Positions 9,121-19,547 of a stretch of 64,000 nucleotides of DNA are shown here, in pieces (position 1 is the first letter of the stretch; every line of letters begins with the position of its first letter). The position numbers and the translations under genes are program-made. This stretch comes from Shimia sp. R9_2 (lineage in GTDB: Bacteria; Pseudomonadota; Alphaproteobacteria; Rhodobacterales; Rhodobacteraceae): NCBI RefSeq assembly GCF_017743735.1, contig NZ_JAGHRO010000003.1, positions 186,001 through 250,000 on the forward strand. Direction: 5' to 3'. The notes below the pieces were generated by a model. The model saw nothing but the letters and a program-made list of their open reading frames with translations. It was not told where the DNA came from and did no database searches.

Positions 9121-12100
9121 ATGAAAGACGCGCAGCACATCTCTGTGGGTGGGGCGCCGGAAGGCTTTGATGCCCAGCTCATTTTGAATGAGGTGGCCAA
9201 AAGTGGCGGCCCGGTGATCCATGTGGCACGCGATGACAAGCGCATGGCGGCGACCCGTGCCGCGCTGAGTTTCTTTAAGCCCGACATGCCGGTGATTGTC
9301 TTTCCGGGCTGGGACTGTCTGCCCTATGACCGGGTGTCGCCCAACGCTGATATCTCGGCGACCCGCATGGCGACGCTGGCAGGACTGGTGCATGGCATGC
9401 CGGAGCAGTTTGTGCTACTCACGACGCTCAATGCGGTGACGCAGCGCTTGCCTGCGCGCAATATCCTGAAAGAGGCGGCCTTCCGGGCGCAGGTGAATGC
9501 GCGTGTGGATGAGGAAGCGCTGCGTAACTTCCTCGTGCGTATGGGATTTTCCCAAGCGCCCACGGTGATGGAGCCGGGCGACTATGCCATTCGGGGCGGC
9601 ATCATCGACATTTATCCCCCCGGCGACAGCGGCCCGGTGCGGCTGGATTTCTTTGGCGATGTGCTGGATGGAGCGCGGCGGTTTGATCCGGCCACTCAAC
9701 GGACCACAGAGACATTAGATGCGATTGAGCTTGCGCCGGTGAGTGAGGTCATTCTGGATGAGGCGGCGATCACGCGCTTCCGGCAGAATTACCGCATCGA
9801 GTTTGGTGCGGCGGGCACCGATGATCCGCTTTATGAGGCGATCAGCGCAGGGCGCAAACATCAGGGTGTGGAGCACTGGCTGCCGTTCTTTCATGAAGAG
9901 CTGGAAACGCTATTTGACTATCTGCCCAATGCGTCAATTTCCGTGGATGATCAGACAGATGCGGCGCGTCTTGCTCGTTGGGAAGCGATTGCCGATCAAT
10001 ATGAAACCCGCCAGCACGCGATGACGCAGAAGGCGCGGCTGGATACGGTCTATAAGCCAGTGCCGCCGGGGCTGCTTTATCTGGATGATAAGGCCTGGGA
10101 TCAGGCGGTCGCGGGGCGGCGGATGCTGCATTTTGCGGCGCTGCCACAGGCGTCGGGGCCGGGCACGATTGATGCGGGCGGGCGCATAGGACGCAATTTC
10201 TCACCGGAGCGGCAACAGGAAAGCCTGAGCCTTTTCGGGGCTTTGGCGGATCATATTCGCAAGAAATTGCCGGATGGGCCTGTGGTGGTGGCGAGCTATT
10301 CCGAGGGCGCGCGGGAGCGTCTGAGCGGCCTCATTGAGGATGAGGGACTTGCGGAAACCATTCCGGTGACGGATGCCAGCCGGATCGGCAAAACGGGGCT
10401 TTATCTGGCGGTCTGGGCGCTGGAGCACGGGTTTGAGACCCCCGGTCTGACGGTGATTTCCGAGCAGGATGTGCTAGGGGATCGCCTGATCCGCGCGCCG
10501 CGCAAGAAAAAGCGCGCCGAGAACTTCCTGACGGAGACCCAATCGCTGAGCCCCGGGGATCTTGTGGTGCATGTGGACCACGGGATCGGGCGTTATCACG
10601 GGCTTGAGGTGGTGACGGCGGCTGGGGCGGCGCATGAATGCATCCTGCTGGAATATGCCGAGAGCGCAAAGCTTTACCTGCCGGTCGAAAACATCGAGCT
10701 GCTGTCGAAATACGGCCATGACGAGGGCTTGCTGGATCGGCTGGGTGGTGGCGCTTGGCAGGCCAAGAAAGCCAAGCTGAAAGAGCGCATCCGCGAGATG
10801 GCGGATCGGTTGATCCGGGTGGCGGCAGAGCGCGAGCTGCGCTCAGCGCCTGTGCTGGAGGCGCAGCATCATGCCTGGGAGGAATTCTCCGCGCGCTTTC
10901 CTTATCAGGAGACCGATGATCAGCTGCGCGCGATTGGCGATGTAATTGACGATCTCTCCTCGGGTCGGCCCATGGACCGGTTGGTCTGTGGCGATGTGGG
11001 CTTTGGCAAAACCGAGGTGGCGATGCGTGCGGCCTTTGTGGCGGCGATGTCGGGCCAGCAGGTGGCTGTGATTGCACCAACCACGCTTTTGGCGCGTCAG
11101 CACGCCAAGGGATTTGCAGAGCGTTTCCGTGGATTTCCTCTGGAAGTCAGAGCCTTGTCGCGGTTTGTTTCGGCAAAGGAAGCGGAGAAAACCCGCGATG
11201 GTATGGCCCGTGGGACGGTGGATATTGTTGTCGGCACCCATGCGTTGCTGGCCAAAAACACGCGGTTTCAGAACCTTGGGCTGCTGATCATCGACGAGGA
11301 ACAGCACTTTGGTGTGGCGCATAAAGAGCGGTTGAAACAGATGCGCAGCGATGTGCATGTGCTGACGCTGACGGCGACGCCTATTCCGCGGACGTTGCAG
11401 CTGAGCCTGTCAGGCGTGCGGGATCTTTCGATCATCGGCACGCCGCCGGTGGACCGTCTGGCGATCCGCACCTATGTGAGCAGCTTTGATGCGGTGACCG
11501 TGCGTGAGGCGCTGTTGCGGGAGCATTATCGCGGCGGACAGAGCTTCTATGTGGTGCCGCGGGTGAGCGATTTGCCGGAGATCGAGGAATTCCTGCGCGA
11601 TCATGTGCCTGAGGTGAGCTTTGTCACCGCTCATGGGCAGATGGCGGCGGGTGAGCTCGACGACCGGATGAACGCCTTTTATGACGGCAAATATGATGTG
11701 CTTCTGGCCACCACAATTGTGGAAAGCGGGCTGGATATTCCGACGGCCAACACAATGATTGTGCATCGCGCCGATATGTTTGGCCTCGCGCAGCTTTACC
11801 AGATCCGGGGACGGGTCGGGCGCTCCAAAACACGCGCCTATGCCTATCTGACCACCAAACCACGCGCGAAGCTGACCCCGGCGGCAGAGAAACGCCTGCG
11901 GGTGCTTGGCTCACTGGATACGCTGGGAGCGGGCTTCACGCTGGCCTCGCAAGATCTGGACATTCGCGGCGCGGGGAACCTGCTGGGCGAAGAGCAATCC
12001 GGGCAGATGCGGGATGTGGGCTATGAGCTCTATCAGTCGATGCTTGAGGAGGCGATTGCCAAGATCAAGGCCGGGGAGCTGGAAGGGCTGTCTGACGGGG

Positions 12101-12588
12101 ATGACCAATGGGCGCCACAGATCAATCTGGGTGTGCCGGTACTTATCCCCGAAAACTACGTGCCGGATCTGGATGTGCGCCTTGGGCTCTATCGCCGCCT
12201 GAGCGGACTGCAGGGCAAGGTGGAGCTTGAGGGCTTTGCCGCCGAGCTGATTGACCGGTTTGGGAAATTGCCTAAAGAGGTCAACACCTTGCTGCTCATT
12301 GTTCGCATAAAGGAGATGTGCAAGAAGGCTGGAATTGCCAAGCTTGATGGCGGGCCAAAAGGCGCGACCATTCAGTTCCACAATGACAAATTTGCCTCCC
12401 CGCAGGGGTTGGTGGAGTTTATTCAGGATCAGAAGGGTCTCGCCAAGGTCAAAGACAACAAGATTGTTGTGCGGCGTGATTGGACCAAGTCCTCTGACAA
12501 GATCAAAGGGGCTTTTGCGATTGCCCGTGATCTGGCCCAGAAGGTTGTGAACGAGAAGAAGCGCGCCAAGGCCAAGGCCGCGAAGTAG
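9121..12588 (+). CDS. mfd: Transcription-repair coupling factor Mfd
   Basis: Mfd removes RNA polymerase stalled at lesions and recruits UvrA. The order of parts is UvrB-like N-terminal modules, the CarD-like RNA-polymerase interaction domain ([18 protein letters not shown], near residue 480), and the RecG-like translocase with Walker [12 protein letters not shown] near residue 623 and Walker [10 protein letters not shown] near 723. Then come [21 protein letters not shown] near 897 and a C-terminal D7 domain. At 1155 residues the length is normal. A GTG immediately before the ATG is an alternative start. Confidence 0.97.
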   Translation: MKDAQHISVGGAPEGFDAQLILNEVAKSGGPVIHVARDDKRMAATRAALSFFKPDMPVIVFPGWDCLPYDRVSPNADISATRMATLAGLVHGMPEQFVLLTTLNAVTQRLPARNILKEAAFRAQVNARVDEEALRNFLVRMGFSQAPTVMEPGDYAIRGGIIDIYPPGDSGPVRLDFFGDVLDGARRFDPATQRTTETLDAIELAPVSEVILDEAAITRFRQNYRIEFGAAGTDDPLYEAISAGRKHQGVEHWLPFFHEELETLFDYLPNASISVDDQTDAARLARWEAIADQYETRQHAMTQKARLDTVYKPVPPGLLYLDDKAWDQAVAGRRMLHFAALPQASGPGTIDAGGRIGRNFSPERQQESLSLFGALADHIRKKLPDGPVVVASYSEGARERLSGLIEDEGLAETIPVTDASRIGKTGLYLAVWALEHGFETPGLTVISEQDVLGDRLIRAPRKKKRAENFLTETQSLSPGDLVVHVDHGIGRYHGLEVVTAAGAAHECILLEYAESAKLYLPVENIELLSKYGHDEGLLDRLGGGAWQAKKAKLKERIREMADRLIRVAAERELRSAPVLEAQHHAWEEFSARFPYQETDDQLRAIGDVIDDLSSGRPMDRLVCGDVGFGKTEVAMRAAFVAAMSGQQVAVIAPTTLLARQHAKGFAERFRGFPLEVRALSRFVSAKEAEKTRDGMARGTVDIVVGTHALLAKNTRFQNLGLLIIDEEQHFGVAHKERLKQMRSDVHVLTLTATPIPRTLQLSLSGVRDLSIIGTPPVDRLAIRTYVSSFDAVTVREALLREHYRGGQSFYVVPRVSDLPEIEEFLRDHVPEVSFVTAHGQMAAGELDDRMNAFYDGKYDVLLATTIVESGLDIPTANTMIVHRADMFGLAQLYQIRGRVGRSKTRAYAYLTTKPRAKLTPAAEKRLRVLGSLDTLGAGFTLASQDLDIRGAGNLLGEEQSGQMRDVGYELYQSMLEEAIAKIKAGELEGLSDGDDQWAPQINLGVPVLIPENYVPDLDVRLGLYRRLSGLQGKVELEGFAAELIDRFGKLPKEVNTLLLIVRIKEMCKKAGIAKLDGGPKGATIQFHNDKFASPQGLVEFIQDQKGLAKVKDNKIVVRRDWTKSSDKIKGAFAIARDLAQKVVNEKKRAKAKAAK

Positions 12589-12607
12589 GCGGCTGGCGGG
12601 GGCGGCT

Positions 12608-12642
12608 GTGGTGGCAACAAGAGACGCTGTCTCTGCCACCGC
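12608..12642. terminator. Long imperfect hairpin between convergent mfd and MFS exporter
   Basis: An inner stem AGAGAC-GCT-GTCTCT is nested in an outer GGTGGC/GCCACC stem with a small bulge on one side. It lies 20 bases after the mfd stop. No T-run follows, so Rho-independent termination is uncertain. Confidence 0.4.
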
Positions 12643-12751
12643 AGATGGTGCTGAGCGCTGCCCGTTCGCCGCTGAGCGCGGCTCACCCCCGGGATATTTT
12701 CCGAATGAGAACGCGGGCTTGTGTGCGCTCAAGCCGCCGCTGCACCTTGCC

Positions 12752-13960
12752 TTAGGCCAGCGCTTCCTGACGGCGCATGTGCAGCATCATGGCGAAGCTG
12801 ATCACCGCAAAGACAAAGAGCGCGAGGGCCATCGGGAACGGGGTGCCGTCAAAAGCCAAACCAACCGGGGTGGCGAGCAGGCCGCCCAGAATGGTGGAGA
12901 TCGCGCCCATGACAGAGGCAGCGGTGCCAGCCATATGGCCAAGCGGCTCCATTGCCATGGCATTGAGATTGCCGATGGTCATGCCGATGGAAAAGAACAG
13001 TCCGGTTTGCCAGATCACGAAGGCGATGAACTGAACGCCAATGTCTGGTGAGGCGCTGGCGGCGATCATCACGAGGGCAAAGACCGCCTGTGCGGCGATG
13101 GCAACGGTGACCAGATAGCGCATACCAAGCACCATCACGAGCTTTGCGTTCAACAGGCTGGCGGTGCCAGAGAACAGCGCCACTGCGGCGAACCAGAGCG
13201 GGAATTGATCCGCGCGATCAAAGGTTTGCTCATAGATTGGTTGCACAGAGCTGATCATGGCAAAAAGCCCGGCGAAGATCAGAGATTGCACCAGCATGGA
13301 GGTGCGCACCGCGGGGATGGCCCACATTTCCCGCACCCCTGCCATCAGTTTGGCAAAGCTGAAGGGGCGGCGGTTTTCCGGTGCGAGGGATTCCGGCAGG
13401 CGGGTGCCGATCCAGATCATGGAAATTACCGAAAAAACAATGAAGGCCACAAAGATGCCGCGCCAGGAGGAGAAATCAATGATCACCATGCCAAGGGCCG
13501 GGGCAAAGGCGGGCACCAGTGTGAAAATCATCATGGCAAAAGACATGATGCGGGCCATTTCGCGCCCGGCAAACAGATCCCGCACTATTGCCATGGTGGC
13601 GATGCGCGGACCGGAGGCACCGATCCCTTGAAAGAAGCGGGCGGCGAGCACCCATTCCAATGTGGCGCTTTGCCAGCCGATGAAGGCGCAGATCGAGAAC
13701 AGGATGGCACCGACAATCACCACGGGTTTGCGGCCAAAGCGGTCTGACAGCGGGCCGGTGAAAAAGGTGCCAAGCCCCATGCCCATCACAAAGGAGGTGA
13801 TGATCAATGTGGCGCGGGAGGGTGCATCGGGGCTAAGCTCGCTGGCGATTTCAGGCAGCGCGGGCAGCATCGCGTCAATCGAGAAAGCAATGGTGGAGAA
13901 CATCATGGCGCACAGCGCGATGAATTCGACCTGCGTCATGGGCAGGGAGTCTTTGGTCAT
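12752..13960 (-). CDS. Bcr/CflA-type MFS multidrug exporter
   Basis: This is a 12-helix major facilitator of the drug:H+ antiporter-1 family. Family signatures include DAMLPALPEI in helix 1, the loop 2-3 motif GPLSDRFGRKP and RFFQGIGASGP in helix 4. The start at 13960 (MTKDSLPMTQ) has GGAG 6 bases upstream; the longer reading frame to 14071 adds a polar, low-quality extension and is rejected. The length is 402 residues. The substrate is unknown. It is a single gene convergent with mfd and lies 178 bases downstream of the DsbA-like gene. Confidence 0.9.
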   Translation of the reverse strand: MTKDSLPMTQVEFIALCAMMFSTIAFSIDAMLPALPEIASELSPDAPSRATLIITSFVMGMGLGTFFTGPLSDRFGRKPVVIVGAILFSICAFIGWQSATLEWVLAARFFQGIGASGPRIATMAIVRDLFAGREMARIMSFAMMIFTLVPAFAPALGMVIIDFSSWRGIFVAFIVFSVISMIWIGTRLPESLAPENRRPFSFAKLMAGVREMWAIPAVRTSMLVQSLIFAGLFAMISSVQPIYEQTFDRADQFPLWFAAVALFSGTASLLNAKLVMVLGMRYLVTVAIAAQAVFALVMIAASASPDIGVQFIAFVIWQTGLFFSIGMTIGNLNAMAMEPLGHMAGTAASVMGAISTILGGLLATPVGLAFDGTPFPMALALFVFAVISFAMMLHMRRQEALA

Positions 13961-14138
13961 GACGGTCTCCGGTGCTTTCCCTTGATGCGGGCGCGCTTTC
14001 GGCAGGCGCTGTGCGTCTCTGCGGAGCGGGTCCACACCAGTTGGGCGTTGTGCTTGGCTTGACGGCGGCACAGATGGGCCGCGCGCAGAGCAGAGCTTAG
14101 CGCGGCCCCCGAAGGGTCACAAGATCAAAAATGAACGG

Positions 14139-14780
14139 TTATTCAGCGGCGGTCTGGGCCTTCAGATCCGCAATCACCTTCAGCCAGAGATCGGCAGGCT
14201 GGGCGCCCGGAACCGCGTGCTGGTTGGCCACAATGAAGGTTGGCACCGAGTTCACACCCATTTTGCGGCTGTGGGCATCGCGGGCGCGGATGTCATCGAC
14301 ATCGGCGTCAGAGTCGAGCAATTTGCGCACCATGGCAGCGTCCATGCCGGCGCTGTCGGCGATGTCTGCCAGCACGTCGGTGTCGCCAATGTCGCGGCCT
14401 TCGTTGAAGTAGGCGGCAAAGAGCGCATCCACCACTGCGTTCTGTTTCTGCTCGATCCCGGCCCAGTGGATCAGACGGTGGGCGTTGATGGTGTTGGGGG
14501 TGCGCTTCATCGCGGCGAAGTCGATGTCGAGCCCTTCTTCGCGGGCGTGGCGTTCGATTTCGCCATAGACGCGCACGGCATTTTCCTTGCCGCCAAATTT
14601 GGTTTCCAGATATTCGCGGCGGTCCATGCCTTCGTCAGGCATGTCCGGGTTGAGCTGGAAAGGGTGCCATTCGATCACGAAGGGATGGTCTTCGACCTCT
14701 GCGAGCGCTTTCTCAAGACGGGTTTTGCCGATGAAGCACCAGGGGCAGATCGGGTCAGAGATGATGTCGAGTTTGATCAT
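14139..14780 (-). CDS. DsbA family oxidoreductase (FrnE-like)
   Basis: This is a 213-residue thioredoxin-fold protein with the active-site CPWC at residues 12-15 right after strand 1 and the cis-proline loop SVPTF near residue 178. There is no signal peptide, so it acts in the cytoplasm, like the FrnE/2-hydroxychromene-2-carboxylate isomerase subgroup. Its start overlaps the end of the upstream acyl-CoA synthetase gene by 4 bases (ATGA), which implies a two-gene operon. The redox partner or substrate is not known. Confidence 0.9.
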   Translation of the reverse strand: MIKLDIISDPICPWCFIGKTRLEKALAEVEDHPFVIEWHPFQLNPDMPDEGMDRREYLETKFGGKENAVRVYGEIERHAREEGLDIDFAAMKRTPNTINAHRLIHWAGIEQKQNAVVDALFAAYFNEGRDIGDTDVLADIADSAGMDAAMVRKLLDSDADVDDIRARDAHSRKMGVNSVPTFIVANQHAVPGAQPADLWLKVIADLKAQTAAE

Positions 14781-16324
14781 GGTGTGGCCTTGAGGGTTTG
14801 CGTTTCAAAATCTGCGCGCAGGGCGCGGCGGTTGAGCTTGCCGTTTGCATTGGTGGGCAGGACCGGCAGGCGGATGTAGAGCCTTGGCTGCTTGTAGCGC
14901 GCCAGGCGGGCGGCCGCAAAGGCTTTCAGATCCGCCTCCACGAGATCGTGATCAGCGGTATAGAAGGCGGCAATGACGCGGGTGTCGGCTTTGATCTCGA
15001 CATCGGTGACGGCCAATGTGGCGATGTCCGGATGGTTGAGGAGCGCGGCTTCGACCTCCAGCGGGGAGACGCGGAAGCCGCCAGCATTCATCATATCGTC
15101 GGCACGGCCCATATAGGTGATGTGACCCTGCGCATCCATCGCCCCGAGATCGCCGGTGAGAAACCACTCGCCGTCAAAGCGCGCGGAGGTGGCGTCGGGC
15201 GCGTCAAAATAGCCAAGCATCAGGCCTGGGTCGGATCTGTGGATCGCGATGACACCGGGGGTTCCGAGCGGTGCGGGTGTGCCGTCCGCAAGGATCGCAA
15301 CCCGGCGTCCGGTCTGGGGCTGGCCCAAGGTTTTCGCCGGTGCCAGGGCTTCCGGGCTGGCGGAGATGAAAGTGGAGCACTCAGACATGCCAAAGGCTTC
15401 GTAGAGTTTGGTGCCGGTGGCGACATTCCAGCCTTTCCGCAGCGGCTCGGACAGTTTTTCGCCCGCACAGAGGCCGTGGCGCAGGGTGGGAAGCGCCGGG
15501 GGCGCGGGCGCGTCCAGCATCTTGCGATAGACCCCCGGCGCGGCGGCAAAGAGGGTCGCCTGATGCTGACGCAGAAGGTCTGGCAGGGCGGCGGGGGCGG
15601 TGTCTGGGGCTGGGATGAGGGCGGTGGCGCCAATGGTCCAGGGATCCATGAGGCCGGTGCCCAATGTGAAGGTCCAGTTGAACGCGCCTGCATGTAGCAG
15701 ACGGTCCTCTGGTTGCAGGCCGTACCAGCCGTCAAACATCATCTGACGCGCCCAGATGGCGCGATGCGCATGCTGCACGGCGCGGGGCTGGCCGGAGGTG
15801 CCGGAGGTGTAAATGACATAGGCGGGACGGTTGGGGTCGCCTAGAGAAAACTCCGCAGGTGGGAGGTTGCGCATCTCCAAAAGGTCTTGCGTTGTCAGTG
15901 TTTTGGACGTGGGAGCTGAGGCGGTTGGCACGGCCGGATCATGCAGAATAGCGGCCGGTTTCAGTGTGGCGATCATGCGCGCGACCTCAGGCTCCGTGAG
16001 CTGGGTTGAGGTGGGCACGGGGATCAGATCGACAGCAATGGCGGCGAGGTAGGCAATGGGGAAATCCACGGTATTGCCCAGACGCATCAGCACATGGTCG
16101 CCGGGTGTGAGACCTGCGTTCAGAAGTCCGGTGGCGGTGCCGAGAATGGCGGATTTCAGCTCGCTGTAGCGCCAGATTTGTACGCCGGTTGCCGAGATCA
16201 CTTCGAGGGCGGGCTTGTCTGCCAGCTTGTCGGCCAGCCGCAGCACATGGGCGGCCATATTGAAGGCCTGCGGGCAGGGTGGCGGCGGGCCTTGGTCAAA
16301 AAGTGAGGTGGTCAGCGTGGTCAT
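14777..16324 (-). CDS. AMP-forming acyl-CoA synthetase (ANL superfamily)
   Basis: It is predicted to activate a carboxylic acid to its CoA thioester with ATP. The phosphate-binding loop reads YTSGTSGQPRAV near residue 172, where the usual Lys of TSGTTGxPK is Arg. Other core motifs are FGMSECS near 315, the A8 hinge region WFLTGDLG near 390, and NANGKLNRR near the C-terminus with the catalytic Lys. The length is 515 residues. It resembles benzoate-CoA ligase/acetyl-CoA-synthetase-like enzymes, but the acid is unknown. It is divergent from a XRE-cupin regulator (86 bases between starts) and overlaps the DsbA-like gene. Confidence 0.9.
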   Translation of the reverse strand: MTTLTTSLFDQGPPPPCPQAFNMAAHVLRLADKLADKPALEVISATGVQIWRYSELKSAILGTATGLLNAGLTPGDHVLMRLGNTVDFPIAYLAAIAVDLIPVPTSTQLTEPEVARMIATLKPAAILHDPAVPTASAPTSKTLTTQDLLEMRNLPPAEFSLGDPNRPAYVIYTSGTSGQPRAVQHAHRAIWARQMMFDGWYGLQPEDRLLHAGAFNWTFTLGTGLMDPWTIGATALIPAPDTAPAALPDLLRQHQATLFAAAPGVYRKMLDAPAPPALPTLRHGLCAGEKLSEPLRKGWNVATGTKLYEAFGMSECSTFISASPEALAPAKTLGQPQTGRRVAILADGTPAPLGTPGVIAIHRSDPGLMLGYFDAPDATSARFDGEWFLTGDLGAMDAQGHITYMGRADDMMNAGGFRVSPLEVEAALLNHPDIATLAVTDVEIKADTRVIAAFYTADHDLVEADLKAFAAARLARYKQPRLYIRLPVLPTNANGKLNRRALRADFETQTLKATP

Positions 16325-16410
16325 GCAGATTGGGTACGCAGGCAGGGACGGGAGCGCAAGCGCGACGTGGCGGTTGCAGAGCTTGGGGCAGGCGCGCTAG
16401 AAGCGCTGGC

Positions 16411-17034
16411 ATGACAGAAAAAGACCCCAAATCGCTCATCCGCATCGCCCGTGAGAACGGGGAGCAGGATCATGTGGAACCGCTTGACCTGGGCCAACGT
16501 GTGCGGGACCTGCGCAAGGCGCGCAAATGGACGCTGGAGCAGGCCGCCAATCAGGCGGGGTTGGCGCGCTCGACCTTGTCAAAGATCGAGAACGGGCAGA
16601 TGTCGCCGACTTATGATGCGGTGAAGAAGCTGGCTGTGGGGTTGGAAATCTCGGTGCCGCAGCTGTTCACCGCGCCGCAGAAAGGGCAGATCACGGGCCG
16701 CATGTCGGTGGTGAAATCCGGCGAAGGCGCGCATCAGGTCACTGCGACCTATGAGCACGAGTTGCTGGCCGAAGGGCTGCGCAAGAAGGCCATGCTGCCT
16801 TATCGGGCGCGGGTGCGCGCCCGCTCCATGGAGGAGTTTGACGGCTGGGTGCGCCATGACGGGGAAGAGTTCCTCTATGTGCTGACCGGGGTGATCACGC
16901 TTTACACCGAGTATTATGAACCGGTGGAGATGCGCCGGGGCGACAGCGCCTACTATGATGGCGCGATGGGTCATAATGTGGTCTCGGTGAGCGATGAGGA
17001 TGCCACCATTCTTTGGGTGACCTCGCTGGTGTGA
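16411..17034 (+). CDS. XRE-family transcriptional regulator with C-terminal cupin
   Basis: This 207-residue regulator has a helix-turn-helix at residues 27-82 (GQRVRDLRKARK, then LARSTLSKIENG) and a small-molecule-binding cupin at about 130-205 (FDGWVRHDGEEFLYVLTG, then GDSAYYDGAMGHNV). Proteins of this architecture typically repress or activate a neighbouring catabolic operon in response to a ligand. The divergent acyl-CoA synthetase-DsbA pair is therefore the likely target. The start is set at 16411 because the upstream extension overlaps the divergent gene and is not conserved in character. Confidence 0.9.
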   Translation: MTEKDPKSLIRIARENGEQDHVEPLDLGQRVRDLRKARKWTLEQAANQAGLARSTLSKIENGQMSPTYDAVKKLAVGLEISVPQLFTAPQKGQITGRMSVVKSGEGAHQVTATYEHELLAEGLRKKAMLPYRARVRARSMEEFDGWVRHDGEEFLYVLTGVITLYTEYYEPVEMRRGDSAYYDGAMGHNVVSVSDEDATILWVTSLV

Positions 17035-17318
17035 GCTGCTCGCGTCTTTGGGTTGGAGCGCAAAGGCGAAAGGCTCACCAGAGCAAAACCGCTTTGCGCC
17101 TGATCCATCCCTGTCTGATCACACACTGACCTCTCTGCTTTCGGCCTCAAGACAAATAGCTGTCTCCCCGCCCATGGCGGGGCCCCTCGGTGATTTATCT
17201 TGCGCCCGTGCAGCAGACAGGCCGTGCGGAATTCAGACGGGGTGGCTCCGGAGCAAAGCTTTTGGCGCAGGCAGACGCAAGAAGCGATCCGCTTACCTCA
17301 GATAAGACGCAAATGACT

Positions 17319-17870
17319 TCAGCAGGCGGCTTTGACGTTAAGGGTTTGATCATCACCGCCAAGCGAGAAGGTGGCGGATTTGTTGTAGGCCGCGTCAAAT
17401 CCTGTCCAGTCGCAGGCCCTGTCTTTGTCCAGAAGGGCTTTGGCGTAGTTGATGCGGGCCTGCAGTGTCAAGGTGGGGGCGGCTTTGCACAGGCGCTGGC
17501 GGATGGCGTCGATCGTGCAGACATGCAGCGTGCCATCTGCGCCTTTGTAGGGATTGGCGCCGTAGATGATGCGCATGGTTTTCATGTCCAAACCAAGCCG
17601 TTTGGCCTCGCGCTTGAGCTCTGACTCGGTCACGCCGTTGATGGGCGTGCGACCGGCATAGGTGTATGTGAACAGCAGCGGCGTGAGGGGGCCGGTGTTG
17701 CCGACCTCCACATCGTTGAGTTCGGTATAGGCCACGTCATAGTCGCCCAGTCTGGTGACCTGTGAGCTGCGCCCAGAGCCGGTGGTTTCACAGCCTGCCA
17801 ATGCACAGAGCAGTGCGGCCATGACAGCCTGTCGTGACCCAAAGATTTGAAGATGCGCCCAATTCATCAT
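17319..17870 (-). CDS. Putative lipoprotein of unknown function
   Basis: A signal peptide ends in the lipobox LAGC, giving a mature N-terminus at Cys27 of the 183-residue form. Four further Cys in the mature part (in HVCTID, QRLCKA, RACDW and at the very C-terminus AAC) could form disulfides in the periplasm. I do not recognise the family. The start is chosen at the ATG-ATG pair (17870/17867) preceded by AAGGG; the upstream ATG at 17906 would place a charged segment before the signal. It is a single gene on the minus strand, 82 bases after the start of the DUF1638 transcription unit's end. Confidence 0.7.
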   Translation of the reverse strand: MMNWAHLQIFGSRQAVMAALLCALAGCETTGSGRSSQVTRLGDYDVAYTELNDVEVGNTGPLTPLLFTYTYAGRTPINGVTESELKREAKRLGLDMKTMRIIYGANPYKGADGTLHVCTIDAIRQRLCKAAPTLTLQARINYAKALLDKDRACDWTGFDAAYNKSATFSLGGDDQTLNVKAAC

Positions 17871-17952
17871 GCGCGCCCTTTTAGAGGGGTGTCGCGCAAA
17901 TGGCAACTTTTCTTCTATATTTCAGATGCGTAGGCGGTACCGCTCATGTGGT

Positions 17953-18630
17953 TTAAGTGAGTTTTTTGCTCTGGTTTTGCAGCGCAGTTTCCAGATCGCC
18001 ATAGCCCGTGAAGCGGCGCTCAAAGGCGAGGCCCAGCCGATCCGCGCAGTCTTTGGCCTTTTCGGTCAGCGCGGGATCATCGGTTTGGGCCTGATAGACC
18101 AGCTTTTCATAATTGCTAAAATACATGTCCCGCAGCTCCGGATGGCGGTCCAAACCCATGGGTTTGATGACAAAGGCCTCAAACTGGCGCACCAGAAAAT
18201 CGGTGAGATAGAAGGCGGTGAATTCATCCTCAGCGAGTTCGGCAAAGCGGTCGTTGCCCTCAAAGAAGCTGTAGCAATGGGGGCCTGCGATCATCTCCAC
18301 CCCTAGCTCTTCGCAGGTCTGGGCCAGCCCGCCGCCGGTGCCGCAATCGGCGTAGACCACAAAGATCTGATCATGGGTGTCGCGGTGTTTGGCCACGGCG
18401 TCGCGCACCGCGGGGGCGATTTTTTCGGGGTGCACATGGTAGATTGCGGGCAGGCAGGTGAGATCCATGTGAGACCAGTTGTTGCGTTTGATCAGATCGA
18501 GGATTTCACGCGCCAGCGCGCCGCAGGCCAGCAGCAGAACGCGACCGGTTGCGCCGGTGGGGGCGAGGCCGGTTTCTGTGAGGGTGCTGTCGTCGGGAAG
18601 CGGACTTGGCGATGTTACTGGCTGGGTCAT
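17953..18630 (-). CDS. DUF1638 protein, probable accessory factor of split cobalamin methionine synthase
   Basis: This 225-residue protein matches the DUF1638 family: LLACGALAREI near residue 34, YADCGTGGGL near 93, and GPHCYSFFEG near 116. These carry conserved Cys residues that could bind metal or corrinoid. DUF1638 genes often lie near corrinoid proteins and methyltransferases. In Phaeobacter, a close relative, genetic data (as I recall) tie a DUF1638 gene to a split MetH. The same neighbourhood holds a corrinoid protein (19548-20249) and a homocysteine methyltransferase (22522-23544). It ends a two-gene unit with a SAM methyltransferase, 20 bases apart. Confidence 0.82.
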   Translation of the reverse strand: MTQPVTSPSPLPDDSTLTETGLAPTGATGRVLLLACGALAREILDLIKRNNWSHMDLTCLPAIYHVHPEKIAPAVRDAVAKHRDTHDQIFVVYADCGTGGGLAQTCEELGVEMIAGPHCYSFFEGNDRFAELAEDEFTAFYLTDFLVRQFEAFVIKPMGLDRHPELRDMYFSNYEKLVYQAQTDDPALTEKAKDCADRLGLAFERRFTGYGDLETALQNQSKKLT

Positions 18631-18650
18631 GGGCTTGGTCGCGGGTTGGG

Positions 18651-19343
18651 TCAGGGTTTGGTCAGTTTGACGGCGAAGCGGCCGGGCAGCAGCGGGCTTG
18701 GGCCGTAAGCGGTGAGGATGTCGCAGCGCCAGCCGATGTTTTCCAGGGCGGATTTGGTGGCCTGTGGTGCGCGGCGGGTTTGATGGTGTGTGACCCAGTC
18801 GATGCGGTCAGCGACCTGGGTTTCAATGCGGCGGGTCAGGCGCGCGCCGCCCACGGTAACTTCGACCCGCACGGCCCAGTCTTCGCCACTTTGGCGGGTC
18901 GCCTGAGGCAGGCAACGGTGGCCGATGAGATCAGCGATGAGCCGCCCGCCGGAGGGCAGGGCCTCAAAGGCGGATTGGGCGAGCGGCAAGAGTGTGTCGT
19001 GGCCGGTTTCCGGATCAATGTAGCTGAGCACTTCGCCCAGGCAGGTGATCGCCGTGGTGCCTGCGGGGATGTCGACGCTGGCGGCGTTGCCTTTGGTGAC
19101 GTCAAGTCCGCGGCTGCGCGCCAGATCGACAAAGGCGGGGGAGAGATCGATGCCTGCACCGGTAAGTCCGCGCGCCTGTGCGGCCGCAAGCCAGGTGCCG
19201 TCGCCACAGCCCACATCAAAGAGCTGCGCGGGTGCCGGGCCGCCGGAGATCTCTGCCGCCAGCCAGTCAAAGGCTTCGGCAAAGGTTGCGGTGTGGCCTT
19301 CGGCATGAATGCGGGCGAGATCGGGAGAATAGAGACCGGACAT
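18651..19343 (-). CDS. Class I SAM-dependent methyltransferase
   Basis: This 230-residue Rossmann-fold methyltransferase has motif I LFDVGCGDGTWL near residue 42 and the acidic motif II GAGIDLSP near 62. The motif IV region is TAITCLGEVLSY near 97, and SGGRLIADLIG follows. The substrate is unknown. It starts 137 bases downstream of a terminator that ends the corrinoid-protein transcript, so it probably has its own promoter and is co-transcribed with the DUF1638 gene. Confidence 0.85.
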   Translation of the reverse strand: MSGLYSPDLARIHAEGHTATFAEAFDWLAAEISGGPAPAQLFDVGCGDGTWLAAAQARGLTGAGIDLSPAFVDLARSRGLDVTKGNAASVDIPAGTTAITCLGEVLSYIDPETGHDTLLPLAQSAFEALPSGGRLIADLIGHRCLPQATRQSGEDWAVRVEVTVGGARLTRRIETQVADRIDWVTHHQTRRAPQATKSALENIGWRCDILTAYGPSPLLPGRFAVKLTKP

Positions 19344-19480
19344 GCGCGCACCTTATCGCATTTTGCGTTTGAGACTAATCACTTGTTCGCGGCGTATCTT
19401 GGGGATCAGCGGCAAAAAATGATGGTGAGGTTTTGAGTGGGGCGCACAGGCAAAAACAGGCAAAACCTGGCGCATGTTAC

Positions 19481-19508
19481 AAAAAGGCCCGCCTGATAAG
19501 GGCGGGCC
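19481..19508 (-). terminator. Intrinsic terminator of the corrinoid-protein gene
   Basis: An 8-bp perfect stem (GGCCCGCC / GGCGGGCC) with a 7-base loop is followed, in minus-strand sense, by five T. It lies 39 bases after the stop of the corrinoid-protein gene and separates it from the SAM methyltransferase gene. Confidence 0.85.
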
Positions 19509-19547
19509 AAGTCCGCTTCCGCGGAAGGGGAGTGTGACTTGGCTGTG

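Noticed and set aside
17166-17182. CCCCGCC-CAT-GGCGGGG hairpin in the 284-base gap after the XRE-cupin gene
   Set aside because: A good stem but no T-run and 130 bases from the nearest stop; too little to call a terminator. Nothing else was seen in that gap.
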